Translations under genes and position numbers: made by a program
Source of the DNA: an uncultured Lachnospiraceae bacterium
GTDB taxonomy: Bacteria; Bacillota; Clostridia; Lachnospirales; Lachnospiraceae
Assembly: GCA_934339365.1 (NCBI GenBank)
Contig: CAKRHW010000017.1
Coordinates: forward strand, 1 to 48,814
Reading direction: 5' to 3'
DNA length: 48,814 nt
Shown here: in pieces, positions 1-9,244 of the stretch
Position numbering within the stretch: position 1 is the stretch's first letter
Layout of the letters: every line of letters begins with the position of its first letter
The notes under the pieces: model-generated
What the model was told of the DNA's origin: nothing
The model's input: only the letters and a program-made list of their open reading frames with translations
Databases searched by the model: none

Positions 1-56
1 CTTACGAAGCAATCAAAAATGCGATCTCAGGTCACCCTAATTTCATCTTTGAATAA
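1..56 (+). CDS. 3' end of an unidentified gene
   Basis: An open frame enters from the left edge (first full codon at 3) and ends with TAA at 54-56. The last residues read YEAIKNAISGHPNFIFE, which looks like real protein rather than random frame. The fragment is too short to assign a family. No clear hairpin terminator follows before the next gene at 131. Confidence 0.5.
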   Translation, partial: YEAIKNAISGHPNFIFE

Positions 57-130
57 GGGTGGTTCTGAATAGTTACGCTTAAATAATAAAAAAATGACGA
101 GAAGAGTGAATTAGGAGAAAGGAGTTTTTT

Positions 131-2062
131 ATGAAAAACATTTATGTGGAATGTGTAAAACGAGGAAGTTATTTAGCATTAGCGGGTATGCTTTCTTTAT
201 CTGGGGTGCCGGGGTTTGTAACAGCGAATGCGCAGACACAGACAGAACAGGCAGGAAATACAACAATCAGCATGGGAGATATCAAAAATCTTGAAGAAGA
301 GACAAGTGTTGCTGATTTCACTTATGAGGATTTTCAGGATCAGCGTACCGGTGAGTTGGGTATTTCTATTACCAGTTATAAAGGAAGTGCTGAGAATGTA
401 GTGATTCCTCAGAAAATAAATGGGAAAAATGTCTTAAAATTACAAGGAACTTTTTATAATCATACAAATTTAAAACGTGTTATTTTACCTGGAACTTTAT
501 ATATCATCGGGGAAAAGACTTTTAGTGGCTGTAAGTCATTAAAAACAATTGGTTATGTTATAGAAACAGAGGGGGAACAGAAGGAAAAGGTAACGGAAGA
601 TATTGTAACATTGCCAGATTCTCTGGTACAGATTCAGGGAGTAAAAAGCGACACCGATGAAACAGGTGCAGATGGTGCATTTGATTACTGTACTTCCATT
701 ACCAAGGTTGTTATTGGAAAAAATTTAACTTCTGTGGGACCAAAACCTTTTTATGAATGTTCTTCGTTAGAAAGATTTGAAGTCAGTTTAGATAACCCTG
801 TGTTATATAATGATTCGTTTGGTGTACTTTATCAAAGATATAAGGGAGAAGATTTGTCACAATATTCCGGTGTGGCTGCAGATCCGAATGCGGAAACCGT
901 ACATTTAGTCAGATGGCCGATGGCTGCACAGTTAAAAGAAGATGAGTTTCAGATACATAATGGCATTTATCCGATGCAGAAGAATTTATCGATGATAGAT
1001 CCTTACGCCTGTCATAATGTAACATTTCGTGGAAAAGGATTAGAAATCAATGGTCCTTGTTATGTAATCGGAGATCATGCATTTGAAAAAGCTAATCAGT
1101 TAGCTGGAAGTATTAAATTTGCGGCAGACTGTAAGACTGTTGTGTTAGGAAACCGGGCATTTTATGGGAATGAAGTCATTCATGAAATGACACTTCCTGC
1201 AACGGTTACAACCGTCGGTGCGTATTGTTTTGCAGAGTGTACCAATCTAGATACGATCCATTTCCAGAACGGATTGAAGACGGTAATGGAAGGTGCATTT
1301 TATAACTGTCGCACATTACATACGATCGATATTCCAGAAGGTGTAGAAGCAGTTGAAAATAAAACGTTTTCCGGCTGTACGAATCTAGATACAGTCGTAC
1401 TTCCAGATTCATTGAAGAAAATTGGTTCAGAGGCATTCAAAGACTGTAGAACCATTCATGATATGGTCATTCCAAGAAATGTAGAGTATGTTGATAATAC
1501 GAGTTTTTCGGGAATGGATTTAACGAAGATTGATTTTAGTAAAAATGCAGCAATGGCAAAGAAATTTGGAATTACTGTAAAAACTCCTGTCTTAAAAACA
1601 AAAAGCTTTGTGTTAAAACCGGGAAAGAAAGGGAAGATTGTACTTGCCACATATGGATTTTCTGTAAAAAATTATGCAGTTACAAAAGCATCAAAGAACA
1701 AGATAGCTGTAAGTAAAAATGGTGTGATTCATGCAAAAAAGAAAGCAAAAACAGGAATTTCAAATGTTCGCATTACGATGAATGATGGAAGAGTATTCCA
1801 GGTAAAAGTGTATGTGACAAAGATAACAACAAAAAAACCAAATGCAAAGAAAACACTAAAAATGAAAACGAAGAAGAAAGTGCAGTTCGTATATGGAAAC
1901 AATCCTCTTGCAGTCAAATATTCGATTGCAAAAAAAGATAAAAAATATGCGACTGTTAGTCAATATGGTGTTGTTACGGCAAAGAAGAAGACTAAAAAAG
2001 CAATTGTTGTAAAAGCAAAGAGTGGAAAAAAAGTGATAAAACAAAAGATTCGTATACAATAA
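131..2062 (+). CDS. BspA-like leucine-rich-repeat secreted surface protein
   Basis: The 643-residue product starts with a signal peptide (basic start, hydrophobic stretch about residues 14-25, cut near TANAQ). Residues about 60-480 carry several LRR_5/BspA-type repeats, recognisable by units such as IGEKTFSGC, VGAYCFAEC, VENKTFSGC and IGSEAFKDC. The C-terminal 150 residues are very Lys-rich with two Ig-like (BIG_2-like) units around ISNVRITMNDGRVFQV and KKAIVVKAKSG, probably cell-wall contacting. No LPXTG motif is visible. An AGGAGAAAGGAG ribosome site precedes the ATG. A role in adhesion or wall association is inferred from the family, not shown. A hairpin terminator follows, so it is probably monocistronic. 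Confidence 0.85.
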   Translation: MKNIYVECVKRGSYLALAGMLSLSGVPGFVTANAQTQTEQAGNTTISMGDIKNLEEETSVADFTYEDFQDQRTGELGISITSYKGSAENVVIPQKINGKNVLKLQGTFYNHTNLKRVILPGTLYIIGEKTFSGCKSLKTIGYVIETEGEQKEKVTEDIVTLPDSLVQIQGVKSDTDETGADGAFDYCTSITKVVIGKNLTSVGPKPFYECSSLERFEVSLDNPVLYNDSFGVLYQRYKGEDLSQYSGVAADPNAETVHLVRWPMAAQLKEDEFQIHNGIYPMQKNLSMIDPYACHNVTFRGKGLEINGPCYVIGDHAFEKANQLAGSIKFAADCKTVVLGNRAFYGNEVIHEMTLPATVTTVGAYCFAECTNLDTIHFQNGLKTVMEGAFYNCRTLHTIDIPEGVEAVENKTFSGCTNLDTVVLPDSLKKIGSEAFKDCRTIHDMVIPRNVEYVDNTSFSGMDLTKIDFSKNAAMAKKFGITVKTPVLKTKSFVLKPGKKGKIVLATYGFSVKNYAVTKASKNKIAVSKNGVIHAKKKAKTGISNVRITMNDGRVFQVKVYVTKITTKKPNAKKTLKMKTKKKVQFVYGNNPLAVKYSIAKKDKKYATVSQYGVVTAKKKTKKAIVVKAKSGKKVIKQKIRIQ

Positions 2063-2066
2063 AAAG

Positions 2067-2100
2067 GCGGGCTGGTACATTGTGTATCAGCTCTTTTTTT
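2067..2100 (+). terminator. Rho-independent terminator after the LRR protein
   Basis: GGGCTGGTACA pairs with TGTATCAGCTC (two G-U pairs) and is followed by a run of eight T. Confidence 0.75.
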
Positions 2101-2379
2101 ACTGGCATTTGATTTTGGTAATATAGAAATTTTATTAAAAGTCACATATTAATTTTAAAAACAAATCTTTTTGGAAAAATGAAAAATAAGTGGTAACATA
2201 GGCAGGGATGCGTTATAATAAGTTTATGTAGTGACAAGGGAGTAAATTGATTCTTTTTCGTTGTATTTTGGTGAAAAATAGTTTCAGGGTAAAAGATGTT
2301 TGGTTAGAAAGGAGAACATTTTTTATTTTTGGATGGCACAAAATGGGAAAGTGCTTAAATCGAAAAGGAGTGGATTTTT
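2101..2379 (+). promoter_or_regulatory. Intergenic region with promoter of the CAP-domain gene
   Basis: A TATAAT -10 element lies at 2214-2219 without a good -35 (TGGTAA is the best at about 17 bp). The remaining 160 bp to the start codon is an A/T-rich untranslated leader; I see no riboswitch motif in it. An in-frame extension of the downstream gene from about 2247 in another frame is not supported by a ribosome site. Confidence 0.4.
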
Positions 2380-3276
2380 ATGAAAAAGATGGAATACTGT
2401 TTGAAAGGTCTGGGAGCTGCCTTACTTATGACAGCAATTACAACGACGGGGGTTGTATCTGAAGCAATTCCTGTACAGGCAGAGAGTGCAGTTTCATTAA
2501 AAAATGGTTATGTAAATCAAAATAGTAAAGCGTTTGATGTATTAGATCTTGTGAATCAGGAGAGAAAAAAAGCAGGTTTGAATGAGCTTACAATGGATGA
2601 AGAGCTGATGCAGTGTGCACAGATCCGGGGAAAAGAGATTACGACGGTATTTAGTCATATGAGACCGGATGGAAGTTCTTGTTTTTCTGTATCGAAAAAG
2701 GCTATGGGAGAAAATATCGCCCTGGGATATTCAGCAGCTTCTAAGGTAATGAGTGGCTGGATGGCATCACCGGGACACAGAGAGAACATTTTAAGACCAG
2801 GTTATAAGAGCGTAGGAATTGCCTGTGTTACATATAAGGGAAGAAATTACTGGGTGCAGATTTTTGGTTACGCCAAGGCAGATCATGAGGTAAAGAGAGA
2901 AGAGATTGCGGATGCAAACCAGGCGGGCAATGTTACGACACAGGAAGTAAGTCAGGATAAGCAGGTTGTAAGCGCAAAAGCAACAACAACAGTTTCAAAA
3001 GAAAAAAAGGCAACAATAAAAGCTGCAAAGGCTAAGAATCAGAAAGTAAAGATTAAAATTAACAATTATTCAAAAGCGAAAAAATATTGCCTGGAATATT
3101 CAGAAAAATCAAATTTTAAATCTAAAAAAGTCAAATTTATAAAAAAATCAACTTGTACGGTAACAAAACTGAAAAAAGGAAAGACCTATTATTTTAGAGT
3201 TCGGACCTATACAGTGAATACAAAAGGAAAGAAAGTATATCACAGCAATAGTAAGGTTCAAAAAATAAAATTATAA
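2380..3276 (+). CDS. Secreted CAP/SCP-domain protein with Lys-rich fibronectin-like tail
   Basis: The 298-residue product has a signal peptide (residues 1-35). A CAP domain spans about 50-170, with the family signatures VLDLVNQERKKAGL, FSHMRPDG, MGENIA and SPGHRENIL; the two His residues and the Glu expected in the CAP cavity are present. A low-complexity linker about 175-215 leads into a fibronectin type III-like C-terminal unit (YCLEYSEKSNF, KGKTYYFRVRTY). Bacterial CAP proteins are secreted, and their biochemical function is mostly unknown. The start follows AAAAGGAGTGG. Only 24 bp separate it from the alpha-galactosidase gene with no terminator, so some read-through into the glycosidase operon is possible. 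Confidence 0.85.
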   Translation: MKKMEYCLKGLGAALLMTAITTTGVVSEAIPVQAESAVSLKNGYVNQNSKAFDVLDLVNQERKKAGLNELTMDEELMQCAQIRGKEITTVFSHMRPDGSSCFSVSKKAMGENIALGYSAASKVMSGWMASPGHRENILRPGYKSVGIACVTYKGRNYWVQIFGYAKADHEVKREEIADANQAGNVTTQEVSQDKQVVSAKATTTVSKEKKATIKAAKAKNQKVKIKINNYSKAKKYCLEYSEKSNFKSKKVKFIKKSTCTVTKLKKGKTYYFRVRTYTVNTKGKKVYHSNSKVQKIKL

Positions 3277-3300
3277 AGAAACAGGAGGAGAGCAGGCACA

Positions 3301-5529
3301 ATGAGGGATATTGAAATAAAAGAAAATGGCATATACATGAAATGGTTCGTAGATGAAGAAGAGAATTTGAAATTTTTACATTTTTCTGTCAGACCATTCC
3401 ATGAAGAAGAAATTGTAAAAGAAGCGATTCGGGAAGGATTTCCTTTTCTTGGATTTCAGATGTCTGGATTTGACCGCCCTTATGAGCGTCATGGAAATAA
3501 ATATATTGTAACTGCACCGGGGTATCGTATGAAGTATGTAAAACATGAGGATACCAGGAATCAGACAGGGAGATTTGTGACTTTTCAGACAAGGGATGAG
3601 CAGACGAATGTGAATATTTATTCTTATCTGCAGTTTTATGATGGAATTCCAATCGTCAGGATTTATCACAAAATCCAAAATGAAGGAGAACAGACACAGA
3701 CTGTTGAATATATTTCGAATTTTCATTATGAGGGCATTGAGAAGGAAGGGACACAGGCCAGAGACCGGAAAATGAAGGTGTACATTCCACATAACAGCTG
3801 GCAGAGGGAACTGAACTGGAAACAATATACATTGAGTGAATTAGGAATGGAACAGGTTCAGCCTGCGGATATTCAGCGTTCTTCAAGTATGATTCGAGTT
3901 TCAAATACAGGAAACTGGTCTACGAAAGAATATTTGCCAATGGGATTTTTGGAAAATACAGATACGAAAACGGGGTTATTCTGGCAGATTGAACAGAATG
4001 GTTCCTGGCACTGGGAGATCGGTGATCAGAATGGTCATTTGTATCTTGCACTTGGTGGACCAAATGAGATTTATTCGCATTGGAGTAAAGACTTAGCGCA
4101 CGGTGAATCCTTTGAAACAGTTAAAGCTGCTGTCGGAGTGTCTGGTGGTGGATTAGAAGAAGCATTGCAGAGTCTGACAAAGTATCGTCGAAGAATCCGC
4201 AGAGTGAATGAGGATAACAAGAAGCTGCCGGTGATATTTAACGACTATATGAACTGTCTGTGGGGAAAACCTACCAGAGATGAAGAATTTCCACTGATTG
4301 ATGCAGCCGCAGAGGCAGGATGTGAATATTACTGCATTGATGCAGGATGGTATGCAGATGGAGACTGGTGGGATCAGGTTGGCGAATGGAAAGAAAGCAG
4401 AAAACGGTTTCCAAATGGATTACGGGAAATTACAGATTATATTCGAAAAAAAGGTATGATTCCAGGCGTCTGGTTAGAGCCGGAAGTTATGGGAATTCAT
4501 TGTGAACTGGCAGAGAAGCTTCCGGATGAATGGTTCTTTGTACGCCATGGGAAAAGAATCTATGACCGGAGCAGATTTCAGTTAGATTACAGAAACCGGG
4601 AAGTCCGGGAACATATGGATCAAGTGGTAGACCGTCTGGTTCGGGAATATGGCGTCGGATATATAAAAATGGATTATAATATTGAACCGGGAATTGGAAC
4701 CGAGATAGATGCTGACAGTTATGGAGATGGCATGTTAGAACATGAAAGAGCCTATTTAAAATGGTTAGATGGGTTATGGGAAAGACATCCGGAACTGATT
4801 ATTGAGAATTGTTCTAGTGGTGGACTGAGAATGGATTATGCCATGCTTTCAAGATGCAGTATTCAGTCTACCAGTGATCAGGATGATTATTTAAAATATG
4901 CGGTAATTGCTGCAAATGCATCAAGTGGTGTGACACCGGAACAGGCAGCTGTCTGGACATATCCAAAGTATCATGAAGAATTAGAAGGAAAAAAAGAAAC
5001 AAAGCAGAGCAAAGAACTGCTTCGGGAAGAGACTATTTTTAATATGGTAAATGCCATGCTTTTAAGAATTCATCAAAGTGGAAATCTTGCACAGCTCGAT
5101 TTGACGAGAAAGGCACTGGTAAAAGAAGGAATTGAAGTGTATAAACAGATTCGAAAAGATATTCCAAAGTTTCTGCCTTTCTGGCTGCAGGGAATGGTGA
5201 GTTATCAGCATGAATGGGTATCATTTGGACTAGAAGAACCAACACGACAGGGAAAGAAGGCATATCTTGCCGTCTGGAAAAGAACTGCTGATAAGGAATT
5301 GAATGCGAGCGGAGAAGAGCCATTTGCATCGGACTGTTTATCTGTACAAAAGCTGTATTTTCCGGATAGATGGAAAGAAAAAATGGGAGAAACACTTAGG
5401 GTACGTTGTATCTATCCAAAAGAAAATGATGTGATATTTAAATATGACAGAATAGGACATTGCCTCGTGATTGTTACAGAAAAAGAGGTTATGGGACGTT
5501 TATTTGTAATTGAAAAGACGGAAGAATAA
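3301..5529 (+). CDS. Alpha-galactosidase, glycoside hydrolase family 36
   Basis: The 742-residue protein has the GH36 architecture: an N-terminal beta-sandwich (about 1-290), a (beta/alpha)8 barrel (about 300-620) and a C-terminal beta domain. The nucleophile is Asp458 in YIKMDYN; the acid/base is Asp526 in STSDQDD, preceded by the GH36 motif ENCSSGGLRMD. It has no signal peptide and is probably cytoplasmic, removing alpha-1,6-galactose from imported galactomanno-oligosaccharides or raffinose-type sugars. Its ribosome site is AGGAGGAGAG. It is followed immediately by a GH2 beta-mannosidase gene, which favours galactomannan side chains as substrate. Confidence 0.93.
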   Translation: MRDIEIKENGIYMKWFVDEEENLKFLHFSVRPFHEEEIVKEAIREGFPFLGFQMSGFDRPYERHGNKYIVTAPGYRMKYVKHEDTRNQTGRFVTFQTRDEQTNVNIYSYLQFYDGIPIVRIYHKIQNEGEQTQTVEYISNFHYEGIEKEGTQARDRKMKVYIPHNSWQRELNWKQYTLSELGMEQVQPADIQRSSSMIRVSNTGNWSTKEYLPMGFLENTDTKTGLFWQIEQNGSWHWEIGDQNGHLYLALGGPNEIYSHWSKDLAHGESFETVKAAVGVSGGGLEEALQSLTKYRRRIRRVNEDNKKLPVIFNDYMNCLWGKPTRDEEFPLIDAAAEAGCEYYCIDAGWYADGDWWDQVGEWKESRKRFPNGLREITDYIRKKGMIPGVWLEPEVMGIHCELAEKLPDEWFFVRHGKRIYDRSRFQLDYRNREVREHMDQVVDRLVREYGVGYIKMDYNIEPGIGTEIDADSYGDGMLEHERAYLKWLDGLWERHPELIIENCSSGGLRMDYAMLSRCSIQSTSDQDDYLKYAVIAANASSGVTPEQAAVWTYPKYHEELEGKKETKQSKELLREETIFNMVNAMLLRIHQSGNLAQLDLTRKALVKEGIEVYKQIRKDIPKFLPFWLQGMVSYQHEWVSFGLEEPTRQGKKAYLAVWKRTADKELNASGEEPFASDCLSVQKLYFPDRWKEKMGETLRVRCIYPKENDVIFKYDRIGHCLVIVTEKEVMGRLFVIEKTEE

Positions 5530-5551
5530 AAGGATCAGAAAGGAAAACTTT

Positions 5552-8104
5552 ATGAACAGACAGTATTTAAATGGCAGCTGGCAGGTAAAAGAGTGTGGAC
5601 AGGCACAGAGTGTGGAAGCTCATGTGCCTGGATCTGTGTTATCTGCTTTTTTAGAAAAAGGAATGATAAAAGATCCATATGACAGAATGAATGAATACGA
5701 AACAAGAGAAATGTTTTGGAAGGATTATCAGTTTGAAAGAGAATTTGAAGTAAAAAAAGAAGTGCTGATGCAGGAGCACTTAGAACTGGTTTGCGAAGGA
5801 TTAGATACTTTGGCTGAGATTTCTATCAATGGTAAATTACTTGCAAAAACGAATAATATGCACAGAACCTGGCATTTTCCGGTAAAAGAATATTTACAGG
5901 AAGGAAAGAATCAGATCTGTATCGTATTTCGTTCCGTACTTCGTTATATTCAACAATATTCTTATGAGGAAAAGAAAGAAGTACAGTATATTCCAAGTGG
6001 ATGTATGTATGGCAATCATCTGCTTCGAAAAGCACATTCGATGTTTGGATGGGATTGGGGTCCACAGTTAATCGATGCCGGGATTTTCCGGGATATTTAT
6101 CTGAAATTCTGGAATGGATGTCGTGTGGAAGAAGTATCGTTTCATCAAAAGCATGAAGAAGAAAAAGTCACACTTACGGTTGCAACTTCCTTAGACTGGG
6201 AGAGTAAAGTAAGACAGGGAAACTATCAGCTGAATATTCAGGTATCTGAGAAAGAAAGCAAAAAACTGGCTGGTACAGACACTAAGCCTTTTAGTGGGAA
6301 AAACTTTGAAGAAGTAAAAAGAACTACAAGTGTATCTAGAATAGAAATCAATCATCCACAGTTGTGGTGGCCAAATGGATATGGAGCACAGCCGTTGTAT
6401 GATGTTGTGGTTACATTAGAACAGGATGGACAGGTCATTCAGACAGTAAAGAAAACAATAGGTCTGCGTGAATTAACAGTAAGCAGAGACAAAGATGAAT
6501 GGGGAAAAGAATTTGCATTTATGGTAAATGGAACAAAGATTTTTACTATGGGTGGAAACTGGATTCCGGAAGACTGCATTTACTCTCATATTACAAAAGA
6601 AAGACAGGAATATCTGTTAGAGTCAGTCAGACGTGCGAATTTTAACTGTGTGCGTGTCTGGGGTGGTGGATATTATCCTTCTGATGAATTCTACGACTTA
6701 TGTGATGAAAAGGGACTGATTGTCTGGCAGGATCTGATGTATGCCTGCAATGTATATGATGTGACAGAGGATTTTGCACAAAACTGTAGAATCGAGGCAA
6801 TACAAAATGTAAAACGTCTGCGTCATCATGCGTGTCTTGGAATGTGGTGTGGCAATAATGAAATTGAATCTGCATGGCATCACTGGGGAGATTTCCAAAA
6901 AGAGACCCCTCAGTTGCGGGCGGATTATCTGAAGTTATTCGAAGATGTACTGCCAAAAGCAGTTCGACTGGCAGATCCGGATACATTTTACTGGAGATCT
7001 TCTCCATCGTCTGAGGGAAGTTTTGATAATCCGGATGATGAAAATAATGGAGATACACATTATTGGGATGTCTGGCATGGACAGAAACCATTTACAGATT
7101 ATCGGAAATACTATTTTAGATTCTGTTCAGAGTTTGGATTCCAGTCATTTCCTGGGATGAAAACAGTCGAGACATTTGCAAGACAAGAGGATCAGAATAT
7201 TTTTTCTAAAACTATGGAAAGTCATCAGAAAAATGATTCGGCAAATGGAAAGATGCTATATTATCTTTCGGAACAGCTGCGTTATCCTGCAGATTTTCAG
7301 AGTCTGCTCTATGCAACGCAGATTTTACAGGGAATGGCAGTAAAGTATGGCGTAGATCACTGGAGACGACACAGAGGAAGATGTATGGGTTCTCTTTACT
7401 GGCAGATTAACGATAACTGGCCGGCACCATCCTGGTCAAGTATTGATTATTTTGGAAGATGGAAGGCGTTGCAGTATATGGCATGTGATTTCTATGCCCC
7501 TGTAGCTGTTAGTATGACAACGGATTCGAGTCTGGTTCATATGTATGTAGAAAATGAAACGAAAAAAGCACAGGATATTTGTGCACATATTTATGTGAAA
7601 GATATGAACTGCAAGGTCTGTTCACATGTAGAGACCAGAGCCAGAGTTGATGCATTTACCTCACAGATGGTTTTATCGTTTGATTTAAAAGAGCTGAAAG
7701 AATACCGGGAAATGTTAGAGCAACCACAGAAGTGTGACAGCTTTGATGAACAGATTTTTATAGAGGCAGTGTTAGTTTTAGAAGATGGAACGGTAAAAAA
7801 AGATGTAGAAACATTGCTTCCGTATAAATATATGAATCTTCCAAAGGCACAGCTGCAGGCGAAAGTTACAGAAGAAAAGGATGCTTACATCATTGATATC
7901 AAAAGCGATGCATTTGCAGCATTTGTAGAATTAGATTTTGCAAATGCAGATGTTATTTTTAGTGATAACTATTTCCATCTGACGGATACGGATTCCTATC
8001 GTGTGCGGTTAGAGAAAAAAGATATTATAAATGGTGAATTTGAGAATGCAAAAGAGGTAGAAAATCAATTGCAAATGAGGAGTCTTGCAGATTCTTATCA
8101 GTAA
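5552..8104 (+). CDS. Beta-mannosidase, glycoside hydrolase family 2
   Basis: The 850-residue product begins MNRQYLNGSWQ; I prefer this ATG because AGAAAGG lies just upstream, although the frame is open further back and overlaps the GH36 stop. Domains run: sugar-binding jelly roll (about 1-180), Ig-like beta-sandwich, catalytic barrel (about 290-650) and C-terminal beta domains. The acid/base is Glu437 in WCGNNE and the nucleophile Glu527 in CSEFGFQSFPG, a spacing typical of GH2 beta-mannosidases. It has no signal peptide. It would trim mannose from the non-reducing end of manno-oligosaccharides produced by the neighbouring GH113 enzyme. A shared hairpin terminator closes the operon. Confidence 0.92.
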   Translation: MNRQYLNGSWQVKECGQAQSVEAHVPGSVLSAFLEKGMIKDPYDRMNEYETREMFWKDYQFEREFEVKKEVLMQEHLELVCEGLDTLAEISINGKLLAKTNNMHRTWHFPVKEYLQEGKNQICIVFRSVLRYIQQYSYEEKKEVQYIPSGCMYGNHLLRKAHSMFGWDWGPQLIDAGIFRDIYLKFWNGCRVEEVSFHQKHEEEKVTLTVATSLDWESKVRQGNYQLNIQVSEKESKKLAGTDTKPFSGKNFEEVKRTTSVSRIEINHPQLWWPNGYGAQPLYDVVVTLEQDGQVIQTVKKTIGLRELTVSRDKDEWGKEFAFMVNGTKIFTMGGNWIPEDCIYSHITKERQEYLLESVRRANFNCVRVWGGGYYPSDEFYDLCDEKGLIVWQDLMYACNVYDVTEDFAQNCRIEAIQNVKRLRHHACLGMWCGNNEIESAWHHWGDFQKETPQLRADYLKLFEDVLPKAVRLADPDTFYWRSSPSSEGSFDNPDDENNGDTHYWDVWHGQKPFTDYRKYYFRFCSEFGFQSFPGMKTVETFARQEDQNIFSKTMESHQKNDSANGKMLYYLSEQLRYPADFQSLLYATQILQGMAVKYGVDHWRRHRGRCMGSLYWQINDNWPAPSWSSIDYFGRWKALQYMACDFYAPVAVSMTTDSSLVHMYVENETKKAQDICAHIYVKDMNCKVCSHVETRARVDAFTSQMVLSFDLKELKEYREMLEQPQKCDSFDEQIFIEAVLVLEDGTVKKDVETLLPYKYMNLPKAQLQAKVTEEKDAYIIDIKSDAFAAFVELDFANADVIFSDNYFHLTDTDSYRVRLEKKDIINGEFENAKEVENQLQMRSLADSYQ

Positions 8105-8117
8105 TTCAGATAAAAAG

Positions 8118-8150
8118 ATGCCAGGGGCAAAAGTTTGTCCCTGGCTTTAT
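8118..8150. terminator. Bidirectional terminator between GH2 and GH113 genes
   Basis: GCCAGGG (8120-8126) pairs with CCCTGGC (8139-8145). T-rich flanks on both sides fit termination of both convergent genes. Confidence 0.75.
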
Positions 8151-8154
8151 AAAA

Positions 8155-9084
8155 TTAAGCGTAGTATTTTGCAATGATCTCTTCTGCTGGCTTTGCATAG
8201 ATTTCATAATCTTTGTGCTGGGAAATTGTGTTTTGTGGATAGAGTTTGTCCGTCCATGACCAGATACCATATCCAGATACCCAGTCGCGTTTCTGACATG
8301 CCAAAAACATTGTTTCAAACCAGTCAGCCTGACCCTGAAGGTCTAAATCACCCCGGATTGTCCAGTCGTTTGGAACATTTTTAGATCCTTCCACAGACAT
8401 ACATCCGGCTTCTGCAAAGAAAAATGGTTTCTGGAATTTCTTTACAACAGCTTCAATCCGGTCTAACTGGTTTTCCCAGTCATCAATTGGATAGTATCCA
8501 CTAGAGGATATGACATCGACACAATCCCACCAGCTTACATTGTGTTCCTGGTATTTATCAGTATTATAGGATACAAGCCCCTGATATTCTTCTTTGATTG
8601 CAGCGATAATGTTTCGCCACTGTGCATCACGTCGTTCTGACATTACCATCTCGCAACCTGCAATATGCAGATAACATCCCATTTCTTCGGATATTTTTGC
8701 ATAATGTCTTTGGAATTCTTCGTAAGAAGCAAACCAGTTTCCCCATTTTGGTTCACAAGGAACATCTTCATCAAAGAAATTAATATGTGCACGCCAGGTT
8801 CCATTTTTGCAGTTTGCAGTTGGCTTTAATGCAGTCTCTAATCCAAGAGAGTGTGCATAATCAATCATGAATTTCAATTCATCATCCGTCATGGTTGCAT
8901 CAGAACGGTAATCAATCGTTTCAGAGTTTGGAGTATCCTGAAGACCATTTGGAACGAAAATGATAAAGTTGGCATTTGTTCTTTCTTTTAACTGGAAAAG
9001 GCTTTGCTTTGCTTCCTCCTTCATAAAGTGTCCTTTGGGAGCAAAAGGTGCAAAAGTAAATCCGTTTAATTTTTTTAAATTCAT
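8155..9084 (-). CDS. Intracellular beta-1,4-mannanase, glycoside hydrolase family 113
   Basis: The 309-residue protein is a single (beta/alpha)8 barrel without signal peptide. Predicted acid/base is Glu145 (AGCEMVMSE) and nucleophile Glu225 (FFFAEAGCM). Their 80-residue spacing equals that of the characterised GH113 enzyme from Alicyclobacillus (as I recall, Glu151/Glu231). Other family features are WRAHINF near residue 100 and the late Trp-rich motif GYGIWSWTDK. It would cut imported mannan oligosaccharides in the cytoplasm. AGGAGG precedes the ATG. The gene is divergent from an AraC regulator and convergent with the GH36-GH2 pair. Confidence 0.88.
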   Translation of the reverse strand: MNLKKLNGFTFAPFAPKGHFMKEEAKQSLFQLKERTNANFIIFVPNGLQDTPNSETIDYRSDATMTDDELKFMIDYAHSLGLETALKPTANCKNGTWRAHINFFDEDVPCEPKWGNWFASYEEFQRHYAKISEEMGCYLHIAGCEMVMSERRDAQWRNIIAAIKEEYQGLVSYNTDKYQEHNVSWWDCVDVISSSGYYPIDDWENQLDRIEAVVKKFQKPFFFAEAGCMSVEGSKNVPNDWTIRGDLDLQGQADWFETMFLACQKRDWVSGYGIWSWTDKLYPQNTISQHKDYEIYAKPAEEIIAKYYA

Positions 9085-9244
9085 TGTAAAAACCTCCTAA
9101 AAATTCTTTTATTACTTGTATGATATTTCTTATGTAAAAAGTAAGAAAAATCTCATGTATCTTGTAAATGAATATAGCATTTTCTTTCTGGTATTGATAT
9201 AATAAAGTGTCGCAAAAATTGTAAAAATCGATTGAGGTTATAGA
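9085..9244. promoter_or_regulatory. Divergent promoter region of GH113 and the AraC regulator
   Basis: The 160 bp between divergent genes holds a plus-strand TATAAT (about 9198-9203) for the regulator and an A/T-rich minus-strand promoter. Two related stretches (TTCTTATGTAAAAAG and ATCTCATGTATCTTG, about 9127-9165) could be direct-repeat operator sites for the AraC protein. This is inferred from position and resemblance only. Confidence 0.4.

Noticed and set aside
3376..3825. 149-residue open frame opposite the GH36 gene
   Set aside because: It is antisense to a clear enzyme gene, has no ribosome site or family resemblance, and follows from codon bias.
5510..5551. Upstream start for the beta-mannosidase overlapping the GH36 stop
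   Set aside because: The added residues are basic filler absent from the family, while the ATG at 5552 has a good ribosome site.
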